From assembly GCA_937925645.1 (NCBI GenBank), contig CALAMB010000012.1, positions 1-39,494 on the forward strand: 39,494 nt of DNA. The letters are read 5' to 3'. Position 1 is the first letter of the stretch, and each line of letters opens with the position of its first letter. Source of the DNA: an uncultured Acidobacteriota bacterium (GTDB lineage Bacteria; Acidobacteriota; JAAYUB01). The notes below the pieces were generated by a model. It saw nothing but the letters and a program-made list of their open reading frames with translations, was not told where the DNA came from and did no database searches. The position numbers and the translations under genes were made by a program. This document shows, one piece after another, positions 6,501-14,034 of the stretch.

Positions 6501-9488
6501 CTGCTGCAGCCACTCGCCGTCGGAAAAGATCTCCACAAGCGCGGGGCCTTCGGCGTAGCCCGTGGCCCAGAACGCCTCGAACGAACCGCCGGGCTCCACG
6601 GCGCCCGGGCGGGCGCCGAAAAACGCCGGCGTCCTGACCGGGAAGGTGCGGGCCGCCGGATCCAGCACCAGCAGGGGCTGCATGGCGCGCACCGGCGAGC
6701 CATAGCGGTCCTGGGTGTGGAGTTGGGCGCGGTAGACACCGGGCGGCAGGGCGAGTTCCACGGCCAGCGTCCCGTCGGCGCCGGTGGCGAACTCCCGGGA
6801 GAACGCCTGTTCGCCCGCGGGCCAGCGCTGCCACTCGGCGGTGCGGGCGGACGCCGTCTCGCCGGCGCCGCGGCGGGCGCCGAACAAGTCGGCGGGCACG
6901 GGCGCGTCGGGCATCTGCAGCTTGAATACCGTCAAGGTGCCCGCGGCGGGAACGGGTTCGCCGTCGAGGGTGGCGGTGCGGAGGTTCAGGCGGACCGGCC
7001 CCGTCGACTCCTGCCACTCGGCGGCGGTGAGGTCGGCCTGCAGGGCGGTGTAGCCGAGGCGGACCACCCGCTCGCCGCTGCGGGTCTCGCCGGCGGTGTC
7101 GGTCACGTCCACCTGGATCCGGTACACGAACGTGGGGTTGTCGCCGGCGGGAATCTTCTTGTCAGGCCGCGCGGCAAACGTCACGCGGAACACGCCGGCG
7201 GCGTCGGTGGTCAGCGTGCCGCTGGCGATCTCCTGCGGTTCGCCGATGCGCCAGCGCGGGTCGCGGTAGTAGTAGAACCAGGGCGGCAACTGGGCCAGCC
7301 GGACCACCCGGTAGCGGACGGACGCGCCGTCGATGGGGGCGCCGGCGTAGGCCTGGGCCTCGCCGGTGACGGCGACCGCGTCGCCCAGCCGGAATTCGCC
7401 CTCGGGCGGCTTGAGCTCCACATAGAACTTGGGCCGCTTGTACTCCTCAACCCGCAGGGTGGCGCTGCCCGGCGGGTTGGCGGCGACGAGCCGCATGGCG
7501 CCCAGCAGCCGGCCGGTCGGAGCAGTCCACGTGCCACTGAAGGAGCCGAAGTCATTGGTCACGAAATCGGCCTTGGCGATCTCCTGGTCGTTGACGTCGC
7601 GGAAGGCGAGCGTCACGGTCCGCTGGGGCAGGATTCGGTAGCTGTCGCCGGCGGAGTCGGCCTCGATGCAGAGGCCCTTGAAATGGATCATCTGTCCCGG
7701 CCGGTACAGCGAACGGTCGGTGAAAAGGACGGTGCGCGCCGAAGCCTCGGGCTGGGTGACGCGGGAGTACCCGACGCTGTCGTCGTGGACATAGCGCGTG
7801 CCGTCGGAAGCCCGGAAGGAGAACAGCTGGTCCCGGCGGTTCTCGCCGGGCTGGAAGAAGAAGTAACCGTTGGCATCGGTGGTGGTGGTCCCCGTCTGCG
7901 TATAGGCGCGCTTGGCGTAGTCGTAGGCGTACGCCGTGACCGCCACGCCGGCCAGGGGCCGGCCGGTGTCGTTGCCCAATGCGTGACCCTCGATCCGGCC
8001 TCCGCGGGCGCGCAGGACCACCCCGAACGGGCTGCTCCAGAAGGTGGCATGCGCCATGGCGTTTTCCTTGAGGCGGAAATCCTTGTCATAGCTGGCCAAG
8101 ACGCGGTAGCAGCCGGGCGCCAGCCCCGGCAGTTCGACGTCCTGGGTCGCCTCCTTGTAATCGGCGGTGGGCGGGAGGGTGGCGTGCATCTCCCAGAGCG
8201 GCAGGCCACGGAGCAGTTTGTCCAGTTCTTCGGTGTTGAGATGCTGTTCCCGGAAAAGCTCCATCGACGGGGGTAGGGGTACGGGATAGATTCGGAAGGT
8301 CAGCGCGGTCACGTTGCGGTAGGTGACCCGGACGTGCCACGGGCGGTTCGGCAGCGTCACCGTCTCGGCCTGGAGCTGGAAGCCCGGCTGCCGGATGGTG
8401 GTGATCAGGCTGCGGCAATTGGCGCCGCCCACCGACTTGGGCGCGGCTTCGGCGCCCGCCTCGGCGACGGCCAGGGCCGCCGTGTGCTCCTCCTGCGCGT
8501 GCAGTTCCTGCGCCCAGTAGTAGCGGGCCAGGGCGGCCGTGTTGCCGGCGCCGGCCGAGTTCGCCAGCTCCTTCAGTCGTTCCATGAAGCGCTCGGAAGC
8601 CTCCTCGCCCGCGGCCACGTTGCGCGCCCAGTGCAGCCGGCGCAGGTCGGCGTCGAACCGGACCGATGGATCGGCGTCCTGGGCATGGATGCGCATGACG
8701 CGCTGATAAAGTTGGAGCGCCTTGAACAGCGGCGACTCCGTGTCGGTGGTTGCCGGCTGCCACCTCACGAAGGCGGCGGCCGGGGCCAGCGCGTCGGAGT
8801 CGGCGCTGATCTCGAAGGCGTCCTGGGGTTTGGGCCGGAACGTGTCTTTCGACGTGTAGAAGGCGATGGCCTGGTCGGCGACGAAGTCGAAGAGGGTGGG
8901 CCGCAACGCGTCGGGCATGTTGCCCGGTTCCAGAAACTTGCGGAAGTCCGCGGTGGGGATCCGGAGCAGCCGCTCCTCGTCGGCGAGCACCGACTGGTAG
9001 AGCGCGTCCATTTCCCGGAACAGCCGGGGCAGGTCCCAGGTGGTGAAGTCCTGTTCGTCCAGGTTGGCGGTGGCGTCGCGGTTGAGGAAACGATACCGGT
9101 TCCGCTGGTAGTAGTGGTTGAACCACTGGGCCAGGATGACGCGGAGCAGCGGCTGGATGCGCTCCGGCGCCTGGGGGATCGCCTCCCGGAGCCGGCGCAC
9201 CTTTTCCTCGGGGTGGTTGCCGGCGGTCACGGATTCCATGAGGATTTTTTTGACGAGCGCCCGGAGCGCCTCGATATCGGCGCCGTCGCGGCAGGCGCCG
9301 GTGTAGATCTGGCCCAGCAGGGCCGCGGCGGTTTCCGGCAGGCCGTCCGCCTCCGCCTGGGCGACCTGCTCCCAGAGCGCCTTACGGCTCTTGCCGTCCG
9401 AGGCGTCACAGGCGATGCCGAAAAGCAGAATGCTCCCGACCAAAAGAAGAATCGCCCACATGGAGTACTCCTTGGTGTTGCTGCGCAT
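3525..9488 (-). CDS. Bacterial alpha-2-macroglobulin family protein
   Basis: The protein has 1987 residues, slightly longer than most bacterial homologues. A signal sequence ends near IAC (residue 27) and may be a weak lipobox. Residues about 30-370 are helical and unassigned. An Ig-like carboxypeptidase-regulatory fold lies near 494-560. The macroglobulin domain is marked by DRSLYRPGQ at 591-599. A Pro/Ala-rich, bait-like stretch spans about 1163-1215 and is followed by the core motif ETAFFFPQL. The thioester motif is C1452-S-E-Q1455, followed by a helical thioester domain, and a receptor-like beta domain closes the protein. The family traps proteases in the periplasm by thioester attachment. 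Two starts compete: M1 (9488) gives basic residues before the hydrophobic core, while M10 (9461) has AAGGAG 6 bases upstream. It has its own promoter and terminator, and there is no adjacent pbpC. Confidence 0.93.
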   Translation of the reverse strand: MRSNTKEYSMWAILLLVGSILLFGIACDASDGKSRKALWEQVAQAEADGLPETAAALLGQIYTGACRDGADIEALRALVKKILMESVTAGNHPEEKVRRLREAIPQAPERIQPLLRVILAQWFNHYYQRNRYRFLNRDATANLDEQDFTTWDLPRLFREMDALYQSVLADEERLLRIPTADFRKFLEPGNMPDALRPTLFDFVADQAIAFYTSKDTFRPKPQDAFEISADSDALAPAAAFVRWQPATTDTESPLFKALQLYQRVMRIHAQDADPSVRFDADLRRLHWARNVAAGEEASERFMERLKELANSAGAGNTAALARYYWAQELHAQEEHTAALAVAEAGAEAAPKSVGGANCRSLITTIRQPGFQLQAETVTLPNRPWHVRVTYRNVTALTFRIYPVPLPPSMELFREQHLNTEELDKLLRGLPLWEMHATLPPTADYKEATQDVELPGLAPGCYRVLASYDKDFRLKENAMAHATFWSSPFGVVLRARGGRIEGHALGNDTGRPLAGVAVTAYAYDYAKRAYTQTGTTTTDANGYFFFQPGENRRDQLFSFRASDGTRYVHDDSVGYSRVTQPEASARTVLFTDRSLYRPGQMIHFKGLCIEADSAGDSYRILPQRTVTLAFRDVNDQEIAKADFVTNDFGSFSGTWTAPTGRLLGAMRLVAANPPGSATLRVEEYKRPKFYVELKPPEGEFRLGDAVAVTGEAQAYAGAPIDGASVRYRVVRLAQLPPWFYYYRDPRWRIGEPQEIASGTLTTDAAGVFRVTFAARPDKKIPAGDNPTFVYRIQVDVTDTAGETRSGERVVRLGYTALQADLTAAEWQESTGPVRLNLRTATLDGEPVPAAGTLTVFKLQMPDAPVPADLFGARRGAGETASARTAEWQRWPAGEQAFSREFATGADGTLAVELALPPGVYRAQLHTQDRYGSPVRAMQPLLVLDPAARTFPVRTPAFFGARPGAVEPGGSFEAFWATGYAEGPALVEIFSDGEWLQQYWIHPQETQHRISYPVTERHRGGFTVLTTFVKDNRLYTTTTRVTVPWTNKALHLEWGTFRSKLRPGQAETWSLKVSGPGAEAAAAELVATLYDASLDQFYPHGFPGLSGVFRQDRTYIHPFFTTKGQSLRPWENEFRRHAPYEEPTYLHFPSDVTDNYFMYETRMRTMAEAPAMMAGAPMPPPAPAPAAKMAAPGEAEAADASAAPADASTQPAPPPTGPVQVRTNLNETAFFFPQLTAGADGSFTLSFTMPEALTRWRFLSLAHTRDLASGTLTDEIVTQKELMVQPNPPRFLREGDELEFSVKVINLTDHALEGNVTLNFLDALGEQALDDALANATPDQTCAIPAKQSRSFAWRIQVPDRLDLVTFRAVARAGEFSDGEEGLLPVISRRILVQESLPLWINGQGDKTFRFDKLLAAGASDSLAHLKLVLQMVSNPAWYAVQALPYLMEFPYECSEQVFNRLYANALGHHIARSNPRIRKVLDAWRTAQPEALVSNLEKNTDLRGVLLEESPWVLDARDETQARRNTALFFDENRIQSELAAALRKLEEMQLPDGSWPWFPGGRGNSYITLYLATGFGRLKHLGVQAVPQAMAIKAIDHLDDWIAGVHRDIIKNKRLQQNNLSPTAAMYLYARSFYLDEKPLQGDAAKAALYFLKQGETNWLKLDSRRAQAQLALAEHRFGGTVPAMKILRSLKERSQVHPELGRYWAEGQLSWWWYHAPIESQALMIEAFDEVARDAQTVEECKVWLLKQKQTQNWKTTTATADAVYALLRRGDDLLASDALVGVTLGGQRVEPDKAEAGTGCYEKRWSGPEIRPEMGEVKLEKTDPGIAWGGLHWQYIEDIDRITPHAGTPLQLQKALFVRRDTKRGPVIEPVAGPLAVGDLVVVRVTLRVDRDMEYVHMKDHRGSGFEPTDVLSGYRFQDGLFYYQSTRDTATHFFIDYLPVGTYIFEYNLRVTHKGRYPTGLAHIECMYAPEFNSHSASVEVEVR

Positions 9489-9511
9489 GCTCGATTGTCC
9501 TTTTTATTTCG

Positions 9512-9540
9512 AGAATACTCTGATCGGCGGGGAGTGTCAA
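9512..9540 (-). promoter_or_regulatory. Promoter of the alpha-2-macroglobulin gene
   Basis: On the minus strand, TTGACA (9540-9535), a 17-base spacer and TATTCT (9517-9512) lie about 24 bases before the ATG at 9488. This is close to the sigma-70 consensus, so strong unregulated expression is plausible. Confidence 0.78.
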
Positions 9541-9607
9541 TGTGCCGTCGCGGCGGCCGCGGGCTCGGGGCGGCCGGACGGGCTGACGGATGACCGGTGG
9601 CGTCCGG

Positions 9608-10174
9608 TCAGTAACCGGCGCGCCACTCGCAGTCGCGATTGCGTTCGTATTCGGTCCAGAGGCAATACTCGGACGGCAGGGGGTGGAGGAACAGCTCCCC
9701 GTACGCGCCCTGATCGGGCCCGACCCCCTGGTCATTCAGGTTCAGGTTGCGCTCGGACACCTTGGCGAGGCCCTGGCTGGACAGGCGGTAGTGGATGAGC
9801 CGACCGAGACCCTTGCCCGTGCGCTGGAACACCGAGACGCGTCCCGTGCCCGGCCGGATCTTCTCGATGGCGATGGCCTTCGGATGGAACAACAGTTGCG
9901 CCGCCCGGTTGTAGCGGCCGTCCGATTGAGCCAGGTAGACGTCCCAGACGCCGCCGGCACCGCCCCACGTGTGGCTGCCGGTCACGGCGACGTCGGTGCG
10001 GCCGTCGCAATCGAAGTCGGCGTAGAGGCGGATGAGGCGCAGCTCGGGTTCCTCCTGGGCGATTCCCGACATTCCGATGAAGTAAAACGCGACGGGATCG
10101 GCCACGGCGGGTGAGACCGGCAGCGTCGTGGCGATGAGGACGGCGAACCAGAAACCGGCGATCCGACAGCGCAT
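9608..10174 (-). CDS. Small secreted protein with a calcium-loop (FG-GAP/VCBS-like) motif
   Basis: The protein has 188 residues. The start at 10174 has GGAGG 7 bases upstream and is followed by a signal peptide ending AVADP (about residue 26). An upstream in-frame extension exists but has no such support. The motif D53-F-D55-C-D57-G-R-T-D61 matches the calcium loop of FG-GAP/VCBS repeats, and the next strands (DVAVTGS, WDVYLAQSDGRY) fit one repeat of such a blade. Four cysteines occur in the mature protein region or near it, including two close to the C-terminus (EYCLWTEYERNRDCEW). It is probably periplasmic or secreted; the binding partner is unknown. It has its own promoter, so it is not strictly in an operon with its neighbours. 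Confidence 0.82.
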   Translation of the reverse strand: MRCRIAGFWFAVLIATTLPVSPAVADPVAFYFIGMSGIAQEEPELRLIRLYADFDCDGRTDVAVTGSHTWGGAGGVWDVYLAQSDGRYNRAAQLLFHPKAIAIEKIRPGTGRVSVFQRTGKGLGRLIHYRLSSQGLAKVSERNLNLNDQGVGPDQGAYGELFLHPLPSEYCLWTEYERNRDCEWRAGY

Positions 10175-10202
10175 GGCGAAGCCTCCACGGCAGGGTGGCC
10201 GC

Positions 10203-10231
10203 ATTGTAAGGTGGAAACGCGGGACTGTCAA
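10203..10231 (-). promoter_or_regulatory. Promoter of the 188-residue secreted protein
   Basis: On the minus strand, TTGACA (10231-10226), a 17-base spacer and TACAAT (10208-10203) lie about 29 bases before the ATG at 10174. The -35 box and spacing are consensus. Confidence 0.78.
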
Positions 10232-10239
10232 AACATCCG

Positions 10240-10641
10240 CTATGCGACCACGCGGGTCACTGTGGTGATTTCCGGCGGGTTTTCCAGATGCTGTTTGACC
10301 TTGCACTGGTCGGCGGCGCGGATCAGCGCCGGGAGGTATTTTTCGGGAAAACTGTTCGGGACCTGGATTTCCAGCTCGATGGTTTCCACGTTCTTGGTGC
10401 CGGTCGTGTAGTGCACACGCTGAAGGATCCGGATGCCGTCCAGGCTCAACTTCCGCTTCTGGCAGAAATACAATACGTAGATACCGGCGCACGTGCCGAT
10501 CGACGCCAGGAACAAGAGGAAGGGGCCGGGGGCGCTGTCGGCGCCGCCGCCCTCCGGCGGTTGGTCCGTGACCACGGTGTGATGACCGAAATGGGCGTTG
10601 ACCAAGGTGCCGCCCGGGAAGTCGATTTGCATTTCTAGCAT
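10240..10641 (-). CDS. OsmC-like peroxiredoxin family protein
   Basis: The protein has 133 residues from ATG at 10641, where GGGAGG stands 4 bases upstream. Longer in-frame starts exist but lack a binding site. The two OsmC cysteines are present: C51 in the long central helix (FLLFLASIGTCAG) and C113 in ADQCKVKQHL. In OsmC/Ohr proteins such a pair reduces organic or fatty-acid hydroperoxides. The extra C60 in the helix and the shape of the first half match the YhfA-like OsmC branch more than Ohr. The protein is cytoplasmic, with no signal peptide. It has its own TATAAT promoter and an 80-base leader. Whether it acts as a peroxidase or a general thiol protein is open. Confidence 0.87.
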   Translation of the reverse strand: MLEMQIDFPGGTLVNAHFGHHTVVTDQPPEGGGADSAPGPFLLFLASIGTCAGIYVLYFCQKRKLSLDGIRILQRVHYTTGTKNVETIELEIQVPNSFPEKYLPALIRAADQCKVKQHLENPPEITTVTRVVA

Positions 10642-10729
10642 GCTGCCTCCCTTGTCGGGTGTGGTGTGTTCATGATCGGGTAAATGCGTGCCACGCTGTC
10701 GGTTGCTACGGACGAATACAACAACCGTC

Positions 10730-10759
10730 ATTATACCGGCGGTTGGATGACGGGATCAA
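10730..10759 (-). promoter_or_regulatory. Promoter of the OsmC-like gene
   Basis: On the minus strand, TTGATC (10759-10754), an 18-base spacer and a perfect TATAAT (10735-10730) precede the ATG at 10641 by about 90 bases. The -35 box overlaps the edge of the hairpin at 10760-10778. Confidence 0.62.
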
Positions 10760-10778
10760 TCCGGCGGATTCCGCCGGA
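10760..10778. other. GC-rich hairpin downstream of the aminotransferase gene
   Basis: TCCGGCGG and CCGCCGGA form a perfect 8-bp stem around ATT. It lies 100 bases past the aminotransferase stop and right next to the OsmC -35 box. No T-run follows, so it is at best a weak transcription barrier. Confidence 0.4.
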
Positions 10779-10879
10779 GCCTGGCGGCACATGCCCGGCC
10801 GGCCGGCGATCGCGCAGGTTGAGACTGTTTCTGCGGGGGCCGCGTCGGATGGTGTGGGCTCGGCCAAGCGCAACCGGTT

Positions 10880-12016
10880 TCAGTCCAGGGCGGCGGTGAA
10901 CGTGTCCGCCAGCGGGGCCTTCGGCTGGAAGCCAAGTCCGCGCAGCGCGGCGTCGATGGCGCCCAGGGCCAGGCCCACCTTGTCCACCCAGCAATTCTCG
11001 CCCATGTGGCCGATGCGGATCACGGGATCGGTGAGCGTGCCCAGCGAACCGGCCAGCAGGATGCGATGCCGCTCCAGGATCTCCCGGCGGATCTCCGACT
11101 CCTTCAGGCCGGACGGCGGCAGGAAGGCCGTGACCGTGTCAGACCAGCCGGCCTTGGGGAAGAGCTCCAGGCCACCGGCGGTGATGGCCTGGCGCACCGC
11201 CTGGCCCACGCGGCGGTGGCGTTCGTAGACGTCCGCGTCCGCCAACACCCGGTCCAGCGCGGCGTCCAGCCCGAACAGGTCGTTCACCGGCAGCGTATAG
11301 GGGAACCATTTCCGCTCGTACCAGTCGGCCCAGTGGTCGAGGTTGCAGTAGTAGCCGGCCACCGGCTGCTTCCGGCGGTGGATGGCGGCCCACGCTTCGG
11401 GGCTGATGCTGAGGAAGGCCAGACCCGGCGGGGCGGACAGGCACTTCTGGGAGCCGCCCAGCAGGATGTCCACGCCCCAGGCGTCGGCGGCGACGGGGAT
11501 TCCGCCGATGGATGACACGGCGTCCACCACCGTCAGAATGCCGCGCTCCCGCAGCAGGGGCACCAGCAGCGGTACCGGATTCAGCAAACCGGTGGGCGTC
11601 TCGCAGTGGACGAGGGTGGCGAGCTTGAAGCCGGAGTCGCGCTGGAGCAGCGCCGACACCTCGTCCGGATCGAACGGATGCCGCTCGTCGCCGTAACAGA
11701 ACACCACCTGGCCGCCGTACAGCTTGACGAAGTCGGCGAAACCGTAGCCGAACACGCCGTTGGCAAAGCAGAGGACCCGGTCGCCGGGCTCGATGAGAGA
11801 GGCGCAGGCGGCCTCCAGACCGAGGATGCCCTCCCCGCCGAGCACCAGCACCTCGTGTGCCGTGCCCACCAGCCGCGCGACCTTGCGGGTCAGCGCGCGA
11901 TAGAACTCGAAGAAGACGGGATCCAGGTCCGGATTGATCATGGACCGGGACATCGCGGTCAGCACGTCCTCGCTCACTTCGGTGGGACCCGGCGTCATGA
12001 GCATGGGCGGTTTCAT
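10880..12016 (-). CDS. Class V PLP-dependent aminotransferase (alanine-glyoxylate / serine-pyruvate type)
   Basis: The protein has 378 residues from ATG at 12016, with AGGAGG 7 bases upstream. The N-terminal LMTPGPTEVSEDVL and the HCETPTGLLNP segment (137-147) are typical of the alanine-glyoxylate/serine-pyruvate branch of fold-type I enzymes. D165 (TVVDAVSSIGG) should contact the pyridine nitrogen, and K191 in GGSQKCLSAPPG should form the Schiff base with pyridoxal phosphate. The enzyme is cytoplasmic and transfers an amino group between small substrates such as alanine, serine, glyoxylate and pyruvate. PucG-type (ureidoglycine) or phosphonate activities are possible alternatives. It is monocistronic, with a good promoter and a leader of about 110 bases. 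Confidence 0.9.
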   Translation of the reverse strand: MKPPMLMTPGPTEVSEDVLTAMSRSMINPDLDPVFFEFYRALTRKVARLVGTAHEVLVLGGEGILGLEAACASLIEPGDRVLCFANGVFGYGFADFVKLYGGQVVFCYGDERHPFDPDEVSALLQRDSGFKLATLVHCETPTGLLNPVPLLVPLLRERGILTVVDAVSSIGGIPVAADAWGVDILLGGSQKCLSAPPGLAFLSISPEAWAAIHRRKQPVAGYYCNLDHWADWYERKWFPYTLPVNDLFGLDAALDRVLADADVYERHRRVGQAVRQAITAGGLELFPKAGWSDTVTAFLPPSGLKESEIRREILERHRILLAGSLGTLTDPVIRIGHMGENCWVDKVGLALGAIDAALRGLGFQPKAPLADTFTAALD

Positions 12017-12131
12017 GAGCGCGCCTCCTGGAAACTCTCGGCGGGGCGCGGTTCGTTGCCCGCCGGCGACCCGCCGGATGCGGGCGGGGGTACATGCACG
12101 CCGCCCCGTCCGAACGTTCTGTGCAGAGATT

Positions 12132-12160
12132 ATCATAAAATTGTTGTTTTGGTGTTTCAA
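12132..12160 (-). promoter_or_regulatory. Promoter of the aminotransferase gene
   Basis: On the minus strand, TTGAAA (12160-12155), a 17-base AT-rich spacer and TATGAT (12137-12132) form a near-consensus promoter. A start near 12125 leaves an untranslated leader of about 108 bases that is GC-rich and may fold. Confidence 0.75.
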
Positions 12161-12182
12161 AGGGGGCGGCCCGCCAAGGACG

Positions 12183-12196
12183 GGACACATGTGTCC
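12183..12196. promoter_or_regulatory. Perfect 14-bp palindrome, possible operator
   Basis: GGACACATGTGTCC is fully self-complementary. It lies 22 bases upstream of the aminotransferase -35 box, a usual place for an activator or regulator site. No regulator gene is adjacent, so its partner is unknown. Confidence 0.4.
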
Positions 12197-12248
12197 TGGT
12201 TGTGGATAGCTACCGCAGGTCGGACTGGGTGAAGCGGCCCGGTTCTCC

Positions 12249-12881
12249 TCAGAAGCGGACGTAAAATCCGCCGGTGACCTCAAGTTGGTGGAAGAACTGC
12301 CCCGCCGTGACGATGTAAACCTCGCCCGGCAGGACCCCGACGACCCGGGTCTCTTCGCTGATGTAAGAGGGCACGTAACAGCCCTGCACCCGCACCCCGG
12401 CATGCTTGCCGAAGCCCAGCTTGACTCCGCCCCCCATGCGCACCGACAGGTGGAGCGAACCGTCGACGTCGGCGGGCACCGGGTCCAGGTAAGTGGCGCC
12501 GATCCCGAAGATGAGGAAGGGCCGGACCTTGCCGCCCGTGGTGTGCCAGTGGTAGAGGCCGTTGAATTGGTACTGGTCCACGTTGAGGTCGAACAGCCGG
12601 ACGGACGGCGACAGCGACCCGGTTTCCTCCCGGAGTTCCGACTGCTGCCGGAGCCATGAAAACTCCAGCTGGTAATTCTTGTCGTAGTCTACGCCGAACG
12701 TGAAACCGAAGCCCGGTCCGCCCTCGATCAGAAGGTCCCGCGTGTTCTCACCGTCTTCGGCTTCGAATTCACCGCCGATCCGATACAGGGCCATGGGAGT
12801 GATCTCGAAACGCCCGGCGGCGGACAGCACACCCGTCAGGGCCAGGCCGATGAGCAGAGCGGTCGTGAATCGGTGTGGCAT
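12249..12881 (-). CDS. Outer-membrane beta-barrel protein
   Basis: The protein has 210 residues. ATG at 12881 has AGGAGG 8 bases upstream, and a signal peptide ends near VLSAAG (residue 22). The mature part is built of alternating amphipathic strands (FEITPMALYRIGGEF, GFGFTFGVDYDKNYQLEFSW, YQFNGLYHWH, PFLIFGIGATYL, LHLSVRMGGGVKLGF). It ends GGFYVRF with the terminal Phe that the Bam machinery recognises. The size fits an 8-stranded OmpA/OmpW-like barrel. No enzymatic residues stand out; a role as porin or adhesin cannot be told. A TACAAT box at 12985-12980 may be its -10 element, but the -35 is poor. Confidence 0.85.
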   Translation of the reverse strand: MPHRFTTALLIGLALTGVLSAAGRFEITPMALYRIGGEFEAEDGENTRDLLIEGGPGFGFTFGVDYDKNYQLEFSWLRQQSELREETGSLSPSVRLFDLNVDQYQFNGLYHWHTTGGKVRPFLIFGIGATYLDPVPADVDGSLHLSVRMGGGVKLGFGKHAGVRVQGCYVPSYISEETRVVGVLPGEVYIVTAGQFFHQLEVTGGFYVRF

Positions 12882-13006
12882 GCGGCATTCCTCCTGTCGA
12901 GAGTTTGGGCGTTCACCACCAGGCCGTTCGGGCACCTTGGATCTCCGTGTTTGGACGATAGCCGGAATTCAGAGGGCCCATTGTAACACCGATCCTGACG
13001 GATCAG

Positions 13007-14026
13007 CTATTGGGAACAGGTCGATCCCGAAGCGGATGAGGCGGCCAGCCAGCGACGGAACCAGTCGCGGATGGCCCGCCGGGTCGTGTCGGTGCCGTCC
13101 CGGGTGATGGAGAAGTGGTCCTCGCCGTCGAGCAGCAGCAACCGGCTGCCTGGCGGGGCGGCCGCATGCAGGCGGATGCTGTGGACGCAAGGGATGTTGC
13201 GGTCATCCCGACCGTGGACGAGCAGAACGGGCGCCCGGGTGCCGTGGATGGCCCGCAGCGGATCGGCGTCGTCTGGTTTGAAACCGGCCCGACGTCCCGC
13301 CCGGGCCAACCCTTCATCCACCAGCCGGTCCGGAATGAGGCCGCCCAAACCGGGCAGGTAGTGCCGGATGTAGTCCCGCACCACTTCGCGCAGGCTGGTG
13401 AACGGGGCCACGGCGACCACCGCCGCGAGGCGCGGGTCGCGGCCCGCCCACTGGATGGCCGTGGCCGCGCCGTACGAGGGGCCCATCACGCCCACCGGTC
13501 CCGACACCCGTCCGCGGGCGGTCAGCGCATCGAGGAGTTGGACAAGATCGGCCGATTCACGGATCCCGTAGCTGAGCCAATCGCCTTCCGAGCGGCCGTG
13601 ACCGCGCAGGTCCACCAGGACCACCCGGTGTCCGTCCGCAGCCAGGGCGCGACCCAAGCCGAGCAGGTGGTCTTTCCGGTCACGGATCCCGTGAAGGACG
13701 AACACGGTGGACGATGCGTCGTTCACCGCGGCCGGCGGATCGATGATCCAGATGGAGAGCGCGGCCGGCGGATCGCCCACCTGGATCCGTTCCTGCAGCG
13801 ACACGCCCAGGCGCCGCCATTCGGCGGGTCGGAGATCATCGGCCGGATGGGGCGGTCGACGATGATTGGGCGCATAGACGATCCCGCCGGCGAGAACGTC
13901 CGGAATCCAGCGGGAGGCCGTGACGGCGGCCAAACCCGCACCCAGGCCGACAAGGACCGTGCCGGCCAGGAGTGCGGTGCGGACGCAGGAACGATGCTTC
14001 GCTGGGGAGGGTGAGGATCTGGACAT
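13007..14026 (-). CDS. Membrane-anchored alpha/beta hydrolase
   Basis: The protein has 339 residues. An N-terminal transmembrane anchor or uncleaved signal lies at about 17-38. The alpha/beta-hydrolase domain begins near 105, with the oxyanion loop LHGIRDRK (111-118). The nucleophile elbow is G182-P-S184-Y-G. The acid is D275 in HGRDDRNIP and the histidine is H304 in GEDHFS. The LRGHGRSEG phrase is typical of lipase/esterase-like members (COG1073/BAAT type). It probably faces the periplasm; the substrate is unknown. The start at 14026 lies 8 bases after the stop of the methyltransferase gene, so the two are co-transcribed. The in-frame region upstream of 14026 belongs to the neighbouring gene in another frame. 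Confidence 0.87.
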   Translation of the reverse strand: MSRSSPSPAKHRSCVRTALLAGTVLVGLGAGLAAVTASRWIPDVLAGGIVYAPNHRRPPHPADDLRPAEWRRLGVSLQERIQVGDPPAALSIWIIDPPAAVNDASSTVFVLHGIRDRKDHLLGLGRALAADGHRVVLVDLRGHGRSEGDWLSYGIRESADLVQLLDALTARGRVSGPVGVMGPSYGAATAIQWAGRDPRLAAVVAVAPFTSLREVVRDYIRHYLPGLGGLIPDRLVDEGLARAGRRAGFKPDDADPLRAIHGTRAPVLLVHGRDDRNIPCVHSIRLHAAAPPGSRLLLLDGEDHFSITRDGTDTTRRAIRDWFRRWLAASSASGSTCSQ

Positions 14027-14034
14027 GCGGCGGT

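Noticed and set aside
3168..8276. Open frame of about 1700 codons on the plus strand opposite the alpha-2-macroglobulin gene
   Set aside because: It is antisense to a clear gene with domain signatures. Its composition (His, Gly, Val, Gln-rich) is what GC-rich codons give when read in reverse.
10175..10492. N-terminal extension of the 188-residue secreted protein
   Set aside because: The extension would run through the promoter and 3' part of the OsmC-like gene and would bury the signal peptide.
12017..12403. N-terminal extension of the aminotransferase
   Set aside because: It would cover the promoter and part of the outer-membrane protein gene; the AGGAGG-supported ATG at 12016 gives the normal family start.
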